In this document: positions 53,737 through 64,000 of the stretch, one piece after another | Layout of the letters: each line of letters starts with the position of its first letter | How positions within the stretch are numbered: the first letter of the stretch is position 1 | Source: Streptomyces vietnamensis | GTDB lineage: Bacteria; Actinomycetota; Actinomycetes; Streptomycetales; Streptomycetaceae | Assembly (NCBI RefSeq): GCF_000830005.1 | Contig: NZ_CP010407.1 | Coordinates: 5,832,001 to 5,896,000, forward strand | DNA length: 64,000 bases | Direction: 5' to 3' | Made by a program: the position numbers and the translations under genes | The notes under the pieces: generated by a model | Databases searched by the model: none | What the model was told of the DNA's origin: nothing | Seen by the model: only the letters and a program-made list of their open reading frames with translations

Positions 53737-54870
53737 ATGACTAAGACTCCTCTCCGCGTCCTCGCCGCCATGTCGGGCGGAGTGGACTCCGCCGTCGCCG
53801 CCGCCCGCGCCGCCGAAGCCGGTCACGACGTCACCGGCGTGCACCTGGCCCTCTCCGCGAACCCGCAGTCCTTCCGCACCGGAGCACGCGGCTGCTGCAC
53901 GATCGAGGACTCGCGCGACGCGCGCCGGGCGGCCGACGTCATCGGCATCCCCTTCTACGTGTGGGACCTCGCCGAGCGGTTCCGCGAGGACGTCGTCGAC
54001 GACTTCGTCGCGGAGTACGAGGCGGGCCGCACGCCCAACCCCTGCCTGCGCTGCAACGAGAAGATCAAGTTCGCGGCGCTGCTCGACAAGGCGCTCGCCC
54101 TCGGCTTCGACGCGGTCTGCACCGGCCACTACGCCACCGTCGTCCTGAACGAGGACGGCACCCGCGAGCTGCACCGGGCCTCCGACATGGCCAAGGACCA
54201 GTCGTACGTCCTCGGCGTGCTCGACGAGAAGCAGCTCGCGCACGCGATGTTCCCGCTCGGCGACACCCTCACCACCAAGGACGAGATCCGGGCGGAGGCC
54301 GAGCGGCGCGGGCTCGCGGTCGCGAAGAAGCCCGACAGCCACGACATCTGCTTCATCGCCGACGGCGACACCCAGGGCTTCCTCGCCGCCCGCCTGGGCA
54401 AGGCGGAGGGCGACATCGTCGACGAGGCCGGGACGAAGGTCGGCACCCACGAGGGCGCGTACGGCTTCACCATCGGCCAGCGCAAGGGCCTGCGGATCGG
54501 CCACCCGGCCGCGGACGGCAAGCCCCGCTACGTCCTCGACATCTCGCCCGTGAACAACACGGTCACCGTCGGCCCCGCCGAGGCCCTCGACGTCACCGCC
54601 CTCACCGCGATCAAGCCCCGCTGGTGCGGCACCGCCCCCGAGGGCCCCGGCCGCTACACCGCGCAGCTCCGTGCCCACGGCGGCGAGACGCCGGTGAGCG
54701 CGGAACTGGAGGACGGCGAGCTGAGGGTCGTCTTCGACGAGCCCGTCCGCGGCGTGGCCCCCGGCCAGGCGATCGTCCTGTACGACGGCACGCGCGTGGT
54801 GGGCTCGGCGACGATCGCGGCGACGACCCGGCGCACGACCGCGACGACGAGCGTGACGACGAGCGCCTAG
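53737..54870 (+). CDS. mnmA: tRNA-specific 2-thiouridylase MnmA
   Basis: A 377-residue enzyme that thiolates U34 of tRNA. It has the PP-loop [13 protein letters not shown] (residues 10-22), catalytic Cys103 in [12 protein letters not shown], and the second Cys in [12 protein letters not shown] (205). Other usual blocks are [24 protein letters not shown] and a beta-barrel end. It sits close to a cysteine desulfurase that can supply sulfur. A Thr/Arg-rich tail of about 20 residues follows the fold. ATG at 53737. Confidence 0.96.
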   Translation: MTKTPLRVLAAMSGGVDSAVAAARAAEAGHDVTGVHLALSANPQSFRTGARGCCTIEDSRDARRAADVIGIPFYVWDLAERFREDVVDDFVAEYEAGRTPNPCLRCNEKIKFAALLDKALALGFDAVCTGHYATVVLNEDGTRELHRASDMAKDQSYVLGVLDEKQLAHAMFPLGDTLTTKDEIRAEAERRGLAVAKKPDSHDICFIADGDTQGFLAARLGKAEGDIVDEAGTKVGTHEGAYGFTIGQRKGLRIGHPAADGKPRYVLDISPVNNTVTVGPAEALDVTALTAIKPRWCGTAPEGPGRYTAQLRAHGGETPVSAELEDGELRVVFDEPVRGVAPGQAIVLYDGTRVVGSATIAATTRRTTATTSVTTSA

Positions 54871-54875
54871 GGCGG

Positions 54876-55418
54876 CTAGAGCGGCCCCTCCAGGAACTCC
54901 TCCAGCACCGGCGCCAGGACGTGCGGGGCCACCTCGTGCGTCTGGCCCGTGAGGGTGCGGTGCCGGGCCCGGGGGAGGGCCGCCGTCAGGGCACGGGCCG
55001 CGTGCCGGGTCGCCGCCGGGCTCGCGCCCCCGTCGACCACGAGCACGCGCGCGTGGACCGCCGCCACGAGCCCGTCCGCGAGCGGCTCCGGCTCGTACAC
55101 CGACACCGCGCCCACCGGCAGCCCGGCCGCCGCGCCCGCGAGCGCGAGCGCCCCGCCGGTCTCCGTGCCGTGCACGGCCGCGCCCGGGCCCGCCGCCTCC
55201 AGGACGGCCGCCAGGTCCTCGATCTCCCGCTCCACCGGGCCGGGCCCGCGCCGCTCGTACGTCACGACGGAGAAGCGCCGGGCGAGCAGCCCGGCCAGCG
55301 CCCGCCCGCCCCCGTCCGCCCCGTCCACCAACACGACGGCCCGGCCGTCTCCGTACCGCTCGTACGCGATCTCCGTACCGTCCCGCGACACGACCCGGCC
55401 CCGGACCCCGCTCAGCAT
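54876..55418 (-). CDS. Alpha/beta hydrolase-like protein, nucleophile replaced
   Basis: A 180-residue short alpha/beta-hydrolase-like protein. The strand pattern IAYERYGDGRAVVLVDGADGG and the late His in LTGQTHEVAPH are present. The nucleophile elbow, usually G-x-S-x-G-G, is GTETGG, with Glu where Ser is expected; an acid in this place is unusual and may abolish esterase activity. The ATG at 55418 (MLSGVRGR) has GAGGTGA 6 bases upstream; a longer frame to 55460 begins MTPPVCPAMDE. It is convergent with mnmA (5 bp apart). Function unknown. Confidence 0.78.
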   Translation of the reverse strand: MLSGVRGRVVSRDGTEIAYERYGDGRAVVLVDGADGGGRALAGLLARRFSVVTYERRGPGPVEREIEDLAAVLEAAGPGAAVHGTETGGALALAGAAAGLPVGAVSVYEPEPLADGLVAAVHARVLVVDGGASPAATRHAARALTAALPRARHRTLTGQTHEVAPHVLAPVLEEFLEGPL

Positions 55419-55513
55419 GGTGCTCACCTCGTCCATGGCAGGGCAGACCGGAGGCGTCACCGGAACTCATCGCGGCGGCCCGGATTTTTTCGAGGCGCTT
55501 TACGGTAGGGCCC

Positions 55514-56053
55514 ATGAACATCTGCGTCTTCCTCTCCGCCGCCGACCTCGACGAGCGGTACACGGCCGCCGCACGCGACTTCGCCACCCGTCTCGGCAAG
55601 GCCGGCCACACCCTGGTCTGGGGCGGCTCCGACACCGGCCTGATGAAGGTCGTCGCGGACGGCGTCCAGGAGGCGGGCGGCCGGCTCGTCGGTGTCTCCG
55701 TCGACTTCCTCGCCCACAAGGCCCGCCCGAACGCCGACCAGATGGTCATCGCCGGGGACCTGGCCGAGCGCAAGGCCCTGCTCCTCGCCAAGTCCGACGC
55801 GATCGTGGTCATGGTCGGCGGCACCGGCACCCTCGACGAGGCCACCGAGATCCTGGAGCTGAAGAAGCACGGCAAGCACTCCAAGCCGGTCGTCCTCCTC
55901 AACACGGCGGGCTTCTACGACGGCCTGAAGGCCCAGTTCCACCGCATGGAGGACGAGGGTTTCCTGCCCCGCCCCCTCTCCGAGCTCGTCTTCTTCGCCG
56001 AGGACGGTCCGACGGCCCTCGCCCACCTGGAGGCGGAGATCGCCGCCCGCTGA
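55514..56053 (+). CDS. LOG family protein (cytokinin riboside monophosphate phosphoribohydrolase-like)
   Basis: A 179-residue Rossmann-like protein. The LOG signature G-G-x-G-T-x-x-E appears as VGGTGTLDEATEIL (around 100), and the Arg/Lys-containing AHKARPNADQMVIAGDLAERKALL helix precedes it. Family members cleave nucleoside monophosphates, e.g. AMP to adenine and ribose 5-phosphate. The ATG at 55514 is preceded by a short AT-rich stretch. It starts a same-strand run continuing with the SDR and MetE-like genes. Confidence 0.87.
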   Translation: MNICVFLSAADLDERYTAAARDFATRLGKAGHTLVWGGSDTGLMKVVADGVQEAGGRLVGVSVDFLAHKARPNADQMVIAGDLAERKALLLAKSDAIVVMVGGTGTLDEATEILELKKHGKHSKPVVLLNTAGFYDGLKAQFHRMEDEGFLPRPLSELVFFAEDGPTALAHLEAEIAAR

Positions 56054-56069
56054 TGCGAGCATGGTGCGC

Positions 56070-56759
56070 ATGGCTACACATGTGATCACCGGAGCGGGTT
56101 CCGGCATCGGCGCGGCCGTCGCGCGTCGCCTCCACGCGCGCGGGGACGAACTCGTGCTCCACGCGCGCGACGCGGGGCGGGCGAAGGAGCTCGCCGCGCA
56201 GTTCCCCGGCGCGCGGACGCTCGTCGGGGACCTCGCCGACCCGGACCGGCTGTCCTGGGCGTTCTCGCACCAGAGCCTCCCGGACCGGGTGGACAGCCTG
56301 CTGCACATCGCGGGCGTCGTCGACCTCGGGCCGATCGGGGAGCTCACCCCGAAGACCTGGCACCACCAGCTGAACGTCAACCTGGTCGCCCCGGCCGAGC
56401 TGACCCGGCACTTCCTGCCCCAGCTGAGGGTCTCCCAGGGCCACGTCGTCTTCGTGAACTCGGGCGCCGGGCTCAACGCGCACGCCGAGTGGGCCGCGTA
56501 CGCCGCCTCCAAGCACGGCCTCAAGGCCCTCGCGGACTCCCTGCGCCACGAGGAACACGCCAACGGCGTGCGGGTCACCTCGGTCTACCCGGGCCGCACC
56601 GCCAGCCCCATGCAGGCCAAGGTCCACCAGCAGGAGGGCAAGGAGTACGACCCGTCCCGCTGGATCGACCCCGAGTCCGTCGCGACGGCGATCATCACCG
56701 CGATCGACCTGCCGCGCGACGCGGAGATCAACGACCTGACGGTTCGTCCGGGGCGATAG
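56070..56759 (+). CDS. Short-chain dehydrogenase/reductase
   Basis: A 229-residue classical SDR. Cofactor motif ITGAGSGIGAAVARRL is at the start, and the active site Tyr-x3-Lys is AYAASKHGLKAL (around 148), with the Ser in FVNSGAGL. The cofactor and substrate are unknown. ATG 56070 is preferred; ATG 56061 adds three residues. It follows the LOG gene by 16 bp and precedes the methionine synthase-like gene by 4 bp, so co-transcription is likely. Confidence 0.9.
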   Translation: MATHVITGAGSGIGAAVARRLHARGDELVLHARDAGRAKELAAQFPGARTLVGDLADPDRLSWAFSHQSLPDRVDSLLHIAGVVDLGPIGELTPKTWHHQLNVNLVAPAELTRHFLPQLRVSQGHVVFVNSGAGLNAHAEWAAYAASKHGLKALADSLRHEEHANGVRVTSVYPGRTASPMQAKVHQQEGKEYDPSRWIDPESVATAIITAIDLPRDAEINDLTVRPGR

Positions 56760-56763
56760 GGCG

Positions 56764-57768
56764 ATGGACATGGACGACACCAAGCTCTGGGGCCCCGCCA
56801 CCGGCGTCGGGTCCCTGCCCGGTGGTGACGCGCGCGAGGCCGCCAAGGCCGCCACCGGGTCCTTCGAGGACTTCCCCTTCCTTCCCGAGCTGCCCGCGCG
56901 CGGCCCCGGCGCCGACATGATCGGCCGGACGATCGGGATGCTCGTCGACCTGTACGCGCACGTGGAGCCGAGCGGCTGGCGGATCAGCGACCGGCCGGGG
57001 CGCGACACCAAGCGGGCCCGCTCCTGGCTCGGCGAGGACCTCGACGCCCTGGAGGAGTTCACCCAGGGGTACGAGGGCCCGCTCAAGGTCCAGGCCGTCG
57101 GCCCGTGGACGCTCGCCGCGGCCCTGGAGCTGCGCGGCGGCGAGGCCGCCCTCGGCGACGCCGGCGCCTGCCGCGACCTGGCCGGCTCCCTCGCCGAGGG
57201 GCTCCACACGCATCTCGCGGAGCTGAAGAAGCGCGTCCCGGGGGCCCGCCCGGTCCTCCAGCTCGACGAGCCCTCGCTCATCGCCGTACTGCGCGGGCAG
57301 ATCCGTACCGCCAGCGGCTACCGCACCCACCGGGCCGTCGACCGGCAGGTCGTGGAGAGCGCCCTGCGCGAGGTGATGGCCGTCCACGACGGGCCGGTGA
57401 TCGTCCACTCCTGCGCGCCCGACGTGCCGTTCGCACTGCTGCGCCGCGCCGGGGCGGCGGGCATCTCGTTCGATTTCTCGCTCCTCACCGAACGTGACGA
57501 GGAGGCGATCGGCGAGGCCGTGGAAGGCGGGACGAAGCTCTTCGCCGGTGTGGTGCCGTCCACCGACGCTCCGTTGTCGGACCCGGGCGGTAGCGTCATG
57601 GGTGTCAGGACGCTGTGGCGCAGGCTGGGGCTGAATCCGGGGACTCTCGCCGAGTCCGTGGTCGTCACCCCGACGTGCGGTCTCGCGGGTGCTTCGCCCG
57701 CCTATGCCCGGGCGGCGCTCGCCCACTGCGTCAGAGCGGCACGGTCGCTCGCGGACAACCCTGAGTAA
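56764..57768 (+). CDS. Methionine synthase C-terminal-like protein (MetE/UROD fold)
   Basis: A 334-residue protein related to the C-terminal half of cobalamin-independent methionine synthase. It opens ATGVGSLPGGDAREA and has the zinc ligands in VIVHSCAPDVPFALL and VVTPTCGLAGASP. It lacks the N-terminal half, as in short archaeal-type MetE relatives, so its methyl donor is not plain. It is widely placed next to ligA in Streptomyces. The ATG at 56764 lies 4 bp after the SDR stop; ligA starts 15 bp later. Confidence 0.85.
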   Translation: MDMDDTKLWGPATGVGSLPGGDAREAAKAATGSFEDFPFLPELPARGPGADMIGRTIGMLVDLYAHVEPSGWRISDRPGRDTKRARSWLGEDLDALEEFTQGYEGPLKVQAVGPWTLAAALELRGGEAALGDAGACRDLAGSLAEGLHTHLAELKKRVPGARPVLQLDEPSLIAVLRGQIRTASGYRTHRAVDRQVVESALREVMAVHDGPVIVHSCAPDVPFALLRRAGAAGISFDFSLLTERDEEAIGEAVEGGTKLFAGVVPSTDAPLSDPGGSVMGVRTLWRRLGLNPGTLAESVVVTPTCGLAGASPAYARAALAHCVRAARSLADNPE

Positions 57769-59964
<2,196 letters not shown>

Positions 59965-60284
59965 CCCCCGCGCACCCCGCGGAAGCTCACCCGTTCGGCG
60001 CATACCAGATCGTTACGGGTGGGCTGGTCGCATTCGGGCAAGAGAGGGAGAGCGCTGCCCGTCGGAGCCCTCGGCGGCCTAGTGTGGTGACCGTGCGTCC
60101 AGTCCTGCACGCCCGCGCGAGGGCTCTGCCGGTCATGGCGTCAGGACAACGGCCCCGTGCCTCCGGGAACGGCCGCCCGACAGCGGCCGCCCGCCGGACG
60201 ACGGACGGGACCGGACGACGTACGGCCGCGCCCACCGCGGCCCATCGCACACCGACGGCACCGCCGCCTGTGAGAGGGACGGGA
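59965..60284 (+). other. Spacer between ligA and rmdB
   Basis: About 320 bp. It may hold the rmdB promoter near 60000-60080. An in-frame GTG at 60084 would extend RmdB by 67 basic residues into this region; coding character there is weak. Confidence 0.4.
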
Positions 60285-62399
60285 ATGGAACCGACCGAGA
60301 GCGCCGCCCCGGTCCCACGGCCGCACGGCCGTGTGGTGCCCCTGGGCTTCCCCTCCCGGCTGCCCGCAGCCGTGGTGGGCATCGCCGCCGTCGTGCTCGT
60401 CGCCGGGCTCCAGCAAGCCCTGAGCGGCGGCCACGGCCTCTTCCCCGGCGGCGTCGCCGGCTGGTCCCTCGCCGTCCTCACCGGCCTCATCGTCGGCCAC
60501 CTGGTCGCCCTCGGCCGGGACCGCTGGTGGGGCGGCACCGGCTCCGGCGCCGCCCTCACCCTCGCCGTCCTCCTGCTGTACGGCTGGGTGCCCGCAGGAC
60601 TCGTCTCGCTGACCGTCGTCGCCATCGTCGGCGCCACCCGCAGGCACCGCTGGCGCCAGGGCCTGCTGCACGGCGCCGCCGACGTCCTCGGGGTCGGCGC
60701 CGCCGCCCTCGTCCTCGCCCTCTTCGGAGACGTACCGACCGTCGAACAGCCCTGGCAGCCCCTCGACTGGACGATCGGGGACCTCCCGGAAGTCGTCCTC
60801 GCCGCCGGCACCTACCTCGTGGTCACCCGCCTCCTCCTGTGGTACACGCTCGCCCCCCAGGGCGGCGGACTGCCCACCATCGCCCGCACCGCCCTCCTGA
60901 GGCAGGGCCTCGTCGCCGTCGCCCTGCTCGGCATCACCCCGCTCATCTGCGTCGTCGCCGCCACCCGGCCGGTCGTCCTGCCGCTCTTCGCCGTCCCCCT
61001 CATCGCCCTCGACTCCACCCTCTGGATCGCCCGCGCCCGCGCCGAGGAACAGCTCCGCGACGGGCTCACCGGGCTCCCCAACCGCCAGTGGCTCCTGGAG
61101 CGGGCCTGGACCGCCCTGGAGGAGGCCGAGGGCCAGGGAGCCCGCGCCGCCCTCGTCCTGATCGACCTCGACCGCTTCCGCTCGGTCAACGACACCCTCG
61201 GTCACCTCGCCGGCGACCGGCTGCTCCTCCAGGTCGCCGAACGGCTCCGCCTCGCCCTGCCCCGCGGCGCCGAGGCCGCCAGGCTCGGCGGCGACGAGTT
61301 CGCCGTCCTGCTGCCCACCGCCGACTCCACCACCAGCGCCCAGCGGGTCGCCCGCCACCTCGTCGCCGAGCTCTCCTCCCCGCTCGACCTCGACGGGCTC
61401 ACCCTCGTCCTGGAGGCCAGCGCCGGCGTCGCCGTCTTCCCCGACCACGCCCTCGACGCCGAGGGCCTGCTGCGCCGCGCCGACGTCGCCATGTACCAGG
61501 CCAAGCGCGACCGCACCGGCGTCGAGGTCTACGAGTCCAAGCGCGACTCCAACACCCCCGACCGGCTCGGCCTCCTCGGCGACCTCCGCCGCGCCCTCGA
61601 CGCCGGCGAGGTCGAACTCCACTACCAGCCCAAGGTCCGCTTCGACGGCCAGGTCGCCGGCCTCGAAGCCCTCGTCCGCTGGGTCCACCCCGAGCGCGGC
61701 AAGGTCCCGCCGGACGAGTTCATCGCCATCGCCGAGTCCTCCGGCCTGATGCCGCACCTCACCGAGTACGTCCTGGAGACCGCGCTCGCCCAGGTCGCCC
61801 GCTGGCGCGCCCAGGGCCTCAACGTCCCCGTCGCCGTCAACGTCTCGCCCCGCGACGTCCACACCCCCGGCTTCGCCGGCGCCGTCGCCGCCCGCCTCGC
61901 CCGCCACGGCGTCCCGGCCGGCGCCCTCCAGCTGGAGATAACGGAGCACGTGCTCCTGGAGGACCCCCAGCGGGCCGCCGACACGCTGAACGGGCTCACC
62001 GGCCACGGCGTGAAGATGTCCCTCGACGACTTCGGCACCGGCTACTCCTCCCTCGTCCATCTGCGCCGGTTGCCCGTCAGCGAACTGAAGATCGACCGCT
62101 CGTTCGTGGCCCGGCTCGCCGTCGACACCGAGGACGCCGAGATCGTCCGCTGCACCGTCGACCTCGCCCACTCCCTCGGCCTCCTCGTCGTCGCCGAGGG
62201 CGTCGAGGACGACGAGACCTGGGAGCGCCTGCGCGACCTGGGCTGCGACGCCGTCCAGGGCTGGCTGGTCGCCGCCGCGATGCCGCCCGGCGAGGCCACC
62301 GCCTGGCTCCTGGCCCGCGGCGAGCACGGCTGGCGCCGCCCCGCCGACATCGCCGCCGAGGTCGACCTGGACCACCCTTCGGGCCACGTCGTGCAGTGA
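60285..62399 (+). CDS. rmdB: Membrane GGDEF-EAL cyclic-di-GMP protein (RmdB-like)
   Basis: About 704 residues. Six hydrophobic segments lie in the first 250 residues. A GGDEF domain follows with the intact motif [11 protein letters not shown] (around 334), then an EAL domain with [14 protein letters not shown] (around 459) and the metal-binding [17 protein letters not shown] block. In S. coelicolor the ligA-neighbouring gene of this architecture is RmdB, a c-di-GMP phosphodiesterase that affects aerial growth. Here both catalytic motifs look intact, so the balance of activities is open. The ATG at 60285 has GAGAGGGACGGGA upstream. Confidence 0.88.
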   Translation: MEPTESAAPVPRPHGRVVPLGFPSRLPAAVVGIAAVVLVAGLQQALSGGHGLFPGGVAGWSLAVLTGLIVGHLVALGRDRWWGGTGSGAALTLAVLLLYGWVPAGLVSLTVVAIVGATRRHRWRQGLLHGAADVLGVGAAALVLALFGDVPTVEQPWQPLDWTIGDLPEVVLAAGTYLVVTRLLLWYTLAPQGGGLPTIARTALLRQGLVAVALLGITPLICVVAATRPVVLPLFAVPLIALDSTLWIARARAEEQLRDGLTGLPNRQWLLERAWTALEEAEGQGARAALVLIDLDRFRSVNDTLGHLAGDRLLLQVAERLRLALPRGAEAARLGGDEFAVLLPTADSTTSAQRVARHLVAELSSPLDLDGLTLVLEASAGVAVFPDHALDAEGLLRRADVAMYQAKRDRTGVEVYESKRDSNTPDRLGLLGDLRRALDAGEVELHYQPKVRFDGQVAGLEALVRWVHPERGKVPPDEFIAIAESSGLMPHLTEYVLETALAQVARWRAQGLNVPVAVNVSPRDVHTPGFAGAVAARLARHGVPAGALQLEITEHVLLEDPQRAADTLNGLTGHGVKMSLDDFGTGYSSLVHLRRLPVSELKIDRSFVARLAVDTEDAEIVRCTVDLAHSLGLLVVAEGVEDDETWERLRDLGCDAVQGWLVAAAMPPGEATAWLLARGEHGWRRPADIAAEVDLDHPSGHVVQ

Positions 62400-62494
62400 C
62401 CCCCGCCCCTCCTGGGGCAAACCGTTTAACGGGCAGCGGTACCGGCCCCATAGGATTGGGCCAACACCATCTAACTCACCCCGTGAGGATCCGC

Positions 62495-62791
62495 ATGCCT
62501 GGCATCACGCGCGAGGAGGTCGCCCACCTCGCACGGCTGGCGCGTCTGGAGCTGAAGGGCGAAGAACTCGATCACTTCGCCGGCCAGCTCGACGACATCA
62601 TCGGCGCGGTCGCCCGCGTCTCCGAGGTCGCCGACCAAGACGTACCGCCGACCTCCCACCCGCTGCCGCTGACCAATGTCATGCGCGCGGACGAGGTCCG
62701 TCCGTCGCTCACCCCCGAGCAGGCGCTCTCCGGCGCCCCGGCCCAGGAGCAGCAGCGTTTCAAGGTGCCGCAGATCCTGGGGGAGGACTAA
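62495..62791 (+). CDS. gatC: Asp-tRNA(Asn)/Glu-tRNA(Gln) amidotransferase subunit C
   Basis: A 98-residue GatC, the small chaperone-like subunit of the amidotransferase. It begins [20 protein letters not shown] and has the usual ending [19 protein letters not shown]. The ATG at 62495 follows GTGAGGATCC. It is 6 bp before gatA, so they form the start of the gatCA(B) operon; gatB is not in the window. Confidence 0.97.
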   Translation: MPGITREEVAHLARLARLELKGEELDHFAGQLDDIIGAVARVSEVADQDVPPTSHPLPLTNVMRADEVRPSLTPEQALSGAPAQEQQRFKVPQILGED

Positions 62792-62797
62792 GAAGTC

Positions 62798-64000
62798 ATG
62801 ACGGACAACACCATCATCAAGCTCACCGCGGCCGAGATCGCCGGGAAGATCGCCGCCGGCGAGCTGACCGCCGTCGAGGTCACCGAGGCCCACCTCGCCC
62901 GCATCGAGGCCGTCGACGAGAAGGTCCACGCCTTCCTGCACGTCGACCGCGAGGGCGCCCTCGCCCAGGCCCGTGCCGTCGACGAGAAGCGCGCCCGGGG
63001 CGAGAAGCTCGGCCCGCTCGCCGGTGTGCCGCTCGCGCTCAAGGACATCTTCACCACCGTCGGCATGCCGACCACCGTGGGCTCGAAGATCCTCGAGGGC
63101 TGGATCCCGCCGTACGACGCGACCCTGGTCAAGAACCTGAAGGCCGCCGACGTCGTCATCCTCGGCAAGACCAACATGGACGAGTTCGCGATGGGCTCCT
63201 CCACGGAGAACAGCGCCTACGGCCCGACCGGCAACCCCTGGGACCTCACCCGGATCCCCGGCGGCTCCGGCGGCGGCTCCTCGGCCGCCCTCGCCGCGTA
63301 CGAGGCTCCGCTCGCCATCGGCACGGACACCGGCGGCTCCATCCGCCAGCCCGCCGCCGTCACCGGCACCGTCGGCGTCAAGCCGACCTACGGCGGCGTC
63401 TCCCGCTTCGGCATGGTCGCCTTCTCCTCCTCCCTCGACCAGGGCGGCCCCTGCGCCCGTACGGTCCTGGACGCGGCCCTCCTCCACGAGGCGATCGCCG
63501 GGCACGACCCGCTCGACTCGACCTCCATCGACGCCCCGGTCCCGCCGGTCGTCGAGGCCGCCCGCAACGGCTCGGTGGCCGGCATGCGCGTCGGCGTCGT
63601 CAAGCAGTTCCGCGGCGAGGGCTACCAGGCCGGCGTCGTGCAGCGCTTCGACGAGTCCGTCGAGCTGCTCAAGGAGCTGGGCGCCGAGATCGTCGAGCTG
63701 GACTGCCCGACCTTCGACCTCGCCCTTTCGGCGTACTACCTGATCGCGCCGTCGGAGTGCTCCTCCAACCTGGCCCGCTTCGACGCCATGCGCTACGGCC
63801 TGCGCGTCGGCGACGACGGCACCCGTTCGGCCGAGGACGTCACCGCCCTCACCCGTGAGGCCGGTTTCGGCGACGAGGTCAAGCGCCGCATCATCCTCGG
63901 TACGTACGCGCTGAGCTCCGGCTACTACGACGCGTACTACGGCTCGGCGCAGAAGGTCCGCACCCTCATCACCCGCGAGTTCGAGAAGGCCTTCGAGGAG
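62798..64000 (+). CDS. gatA: Asp-tRNA(Asn)/Glu-tRNA(Gln) amidotransferase subunit A, 3' end beyond window
   Basis: The first 401 codons of an amidase that releases ammonia from glutamine for tRNA-dependent Gln/Asn formation. The Ser-cisSer-Lys triad lies in PLALKDIF (Lys) and [13 protein letters not shown] plus [13 protein letters not shown] (Ser). About 95 residues are missing on the right, the full length being near 495. ATG 62798 is 6 bp after gatC. Confidence 0.97.
   Translation, partial: MTDNTIIKLTAAEIAGKIAAGELTAVEVTEAHLARIEAVDEKVHAFLHVDREGALAQARAVDEKRARGEKLGPLAGVPLALKDIFTTVGMPTTVGSKILEGWIPPYDATLVKNLKAADVVILGKTNMDEFAMGSSTENSAYGPTGNPWDLTRIPGGSGGGSSAALAAYEAPLAIGTDTGGSIRQPAAVTGTVGVKPTYGGVSRFGMVAFSSSLDQGGPCARTVLDAALLHEAIAGHDPLDSTSIDAPVPPVVEAARNGSVAGMRVGVVKQFRGEGYQAGVVQRFDESVELLKELGAEIVELDCPTFDLALSAYYLIAPSECSSNLARFDAMRYGLRVGDDGTRSAEDVTALTREAGFGDEVKRRIILGTYALSSGYYDAYYGSAQKVRTLITREFEKAFEE

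Noticed and set aside
60084..60284. 67-residue N-terminal extension of RmdB
   Set aside because: It is rich in Arg/Pro/Ala with no conserved pattern, and the ATG at 60285 has the better ribosome binding site; still possible.

Overview
The window is high-GC actinobacterial chromosome, almost certainly Streptomyces. The support is codon use with G or C nearly always in third position, frequent GTG starts, Tat and lipobox signals, an rmdB-type cyclic-di-GMP gene beside ligA and gatCA, and one TTA (bldA) codon. No tRNA, rRNA, CRISPR, phage or transposase was seen.

Layout. 1-9.6 kb: the 5' part of glgX, two paralogous L,D-transpeptidase lipoproteins, a crotonase, a TTA-containing HATPase regulator, a deacetylase-like lipoprotein coupled to a beta-propeller lipoprotein, a GNAT enzyme and an EF-hand protein. 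About 10 kb: a small secreted protein behind a leader rich in hairpins.

About 10.3-35.1 kb is the accessory centrepiece, a RiPP gene cluster of thiopeptide type. The core is two twin precursor genes (20236 and 20443), then a putative pyridine synthase, a split LanB dehydratase (glutamylation half and elimination half), an ocin-ThiF-like leader-binding partner, a YcaO cyclodehydratase ending in P-x-P-x-P and an azoline dehydrogenase, followed by an ABC exporter. A second SagB-like gene lies before the precursors. Upstream, on the opposite strand, is a four-gene block: a DHQ-synthase-II/GriH-like enzyme, a GriI-like aldolase, an AMP-forming ligase and a Tat-exported multicopper oxidase. The first two match the known route to 3-amino-4-hydroxybenzoate (3,4-AHBA). 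A LuxR regulator, a response regulator lacking the phospho-acceptor Asp and a degenerate SDR precede them; a FAD monooxygenase closes the region. The window therefore joins thiopeptide-type chemistry to an aminophenol-acid supply, activation and oxidation module.

35.1-43.1 kb: a secreted peptide gene behind a possible DasR site, then glycine/serine metabolism on the minus strand (gcvT-gcvH-glyA, then sdaA) behind a tandem glycine riboswitch, a P-loop protein, a 24-bp minisatellite and two SseB-like genes. 43.4-49.7 kb: an oligopeptide ABC importer. 49.8-50.1 kb: a large REP-like palindromic element. 50.1-64 kb: conserved chromosomal genes (TRIC-like channel, thioesterase, cysteine desulfurase, amidase, mnmA, hydrolase, LOG protein, SDR, MetE-like protein, ligA, rmdB, gatC, gatA cut by the window end).

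Gene starts were chosen by ribosome binding site, signal peptide and overlap with the previous gene. Functions come from motifs read by eye and no database search was run.
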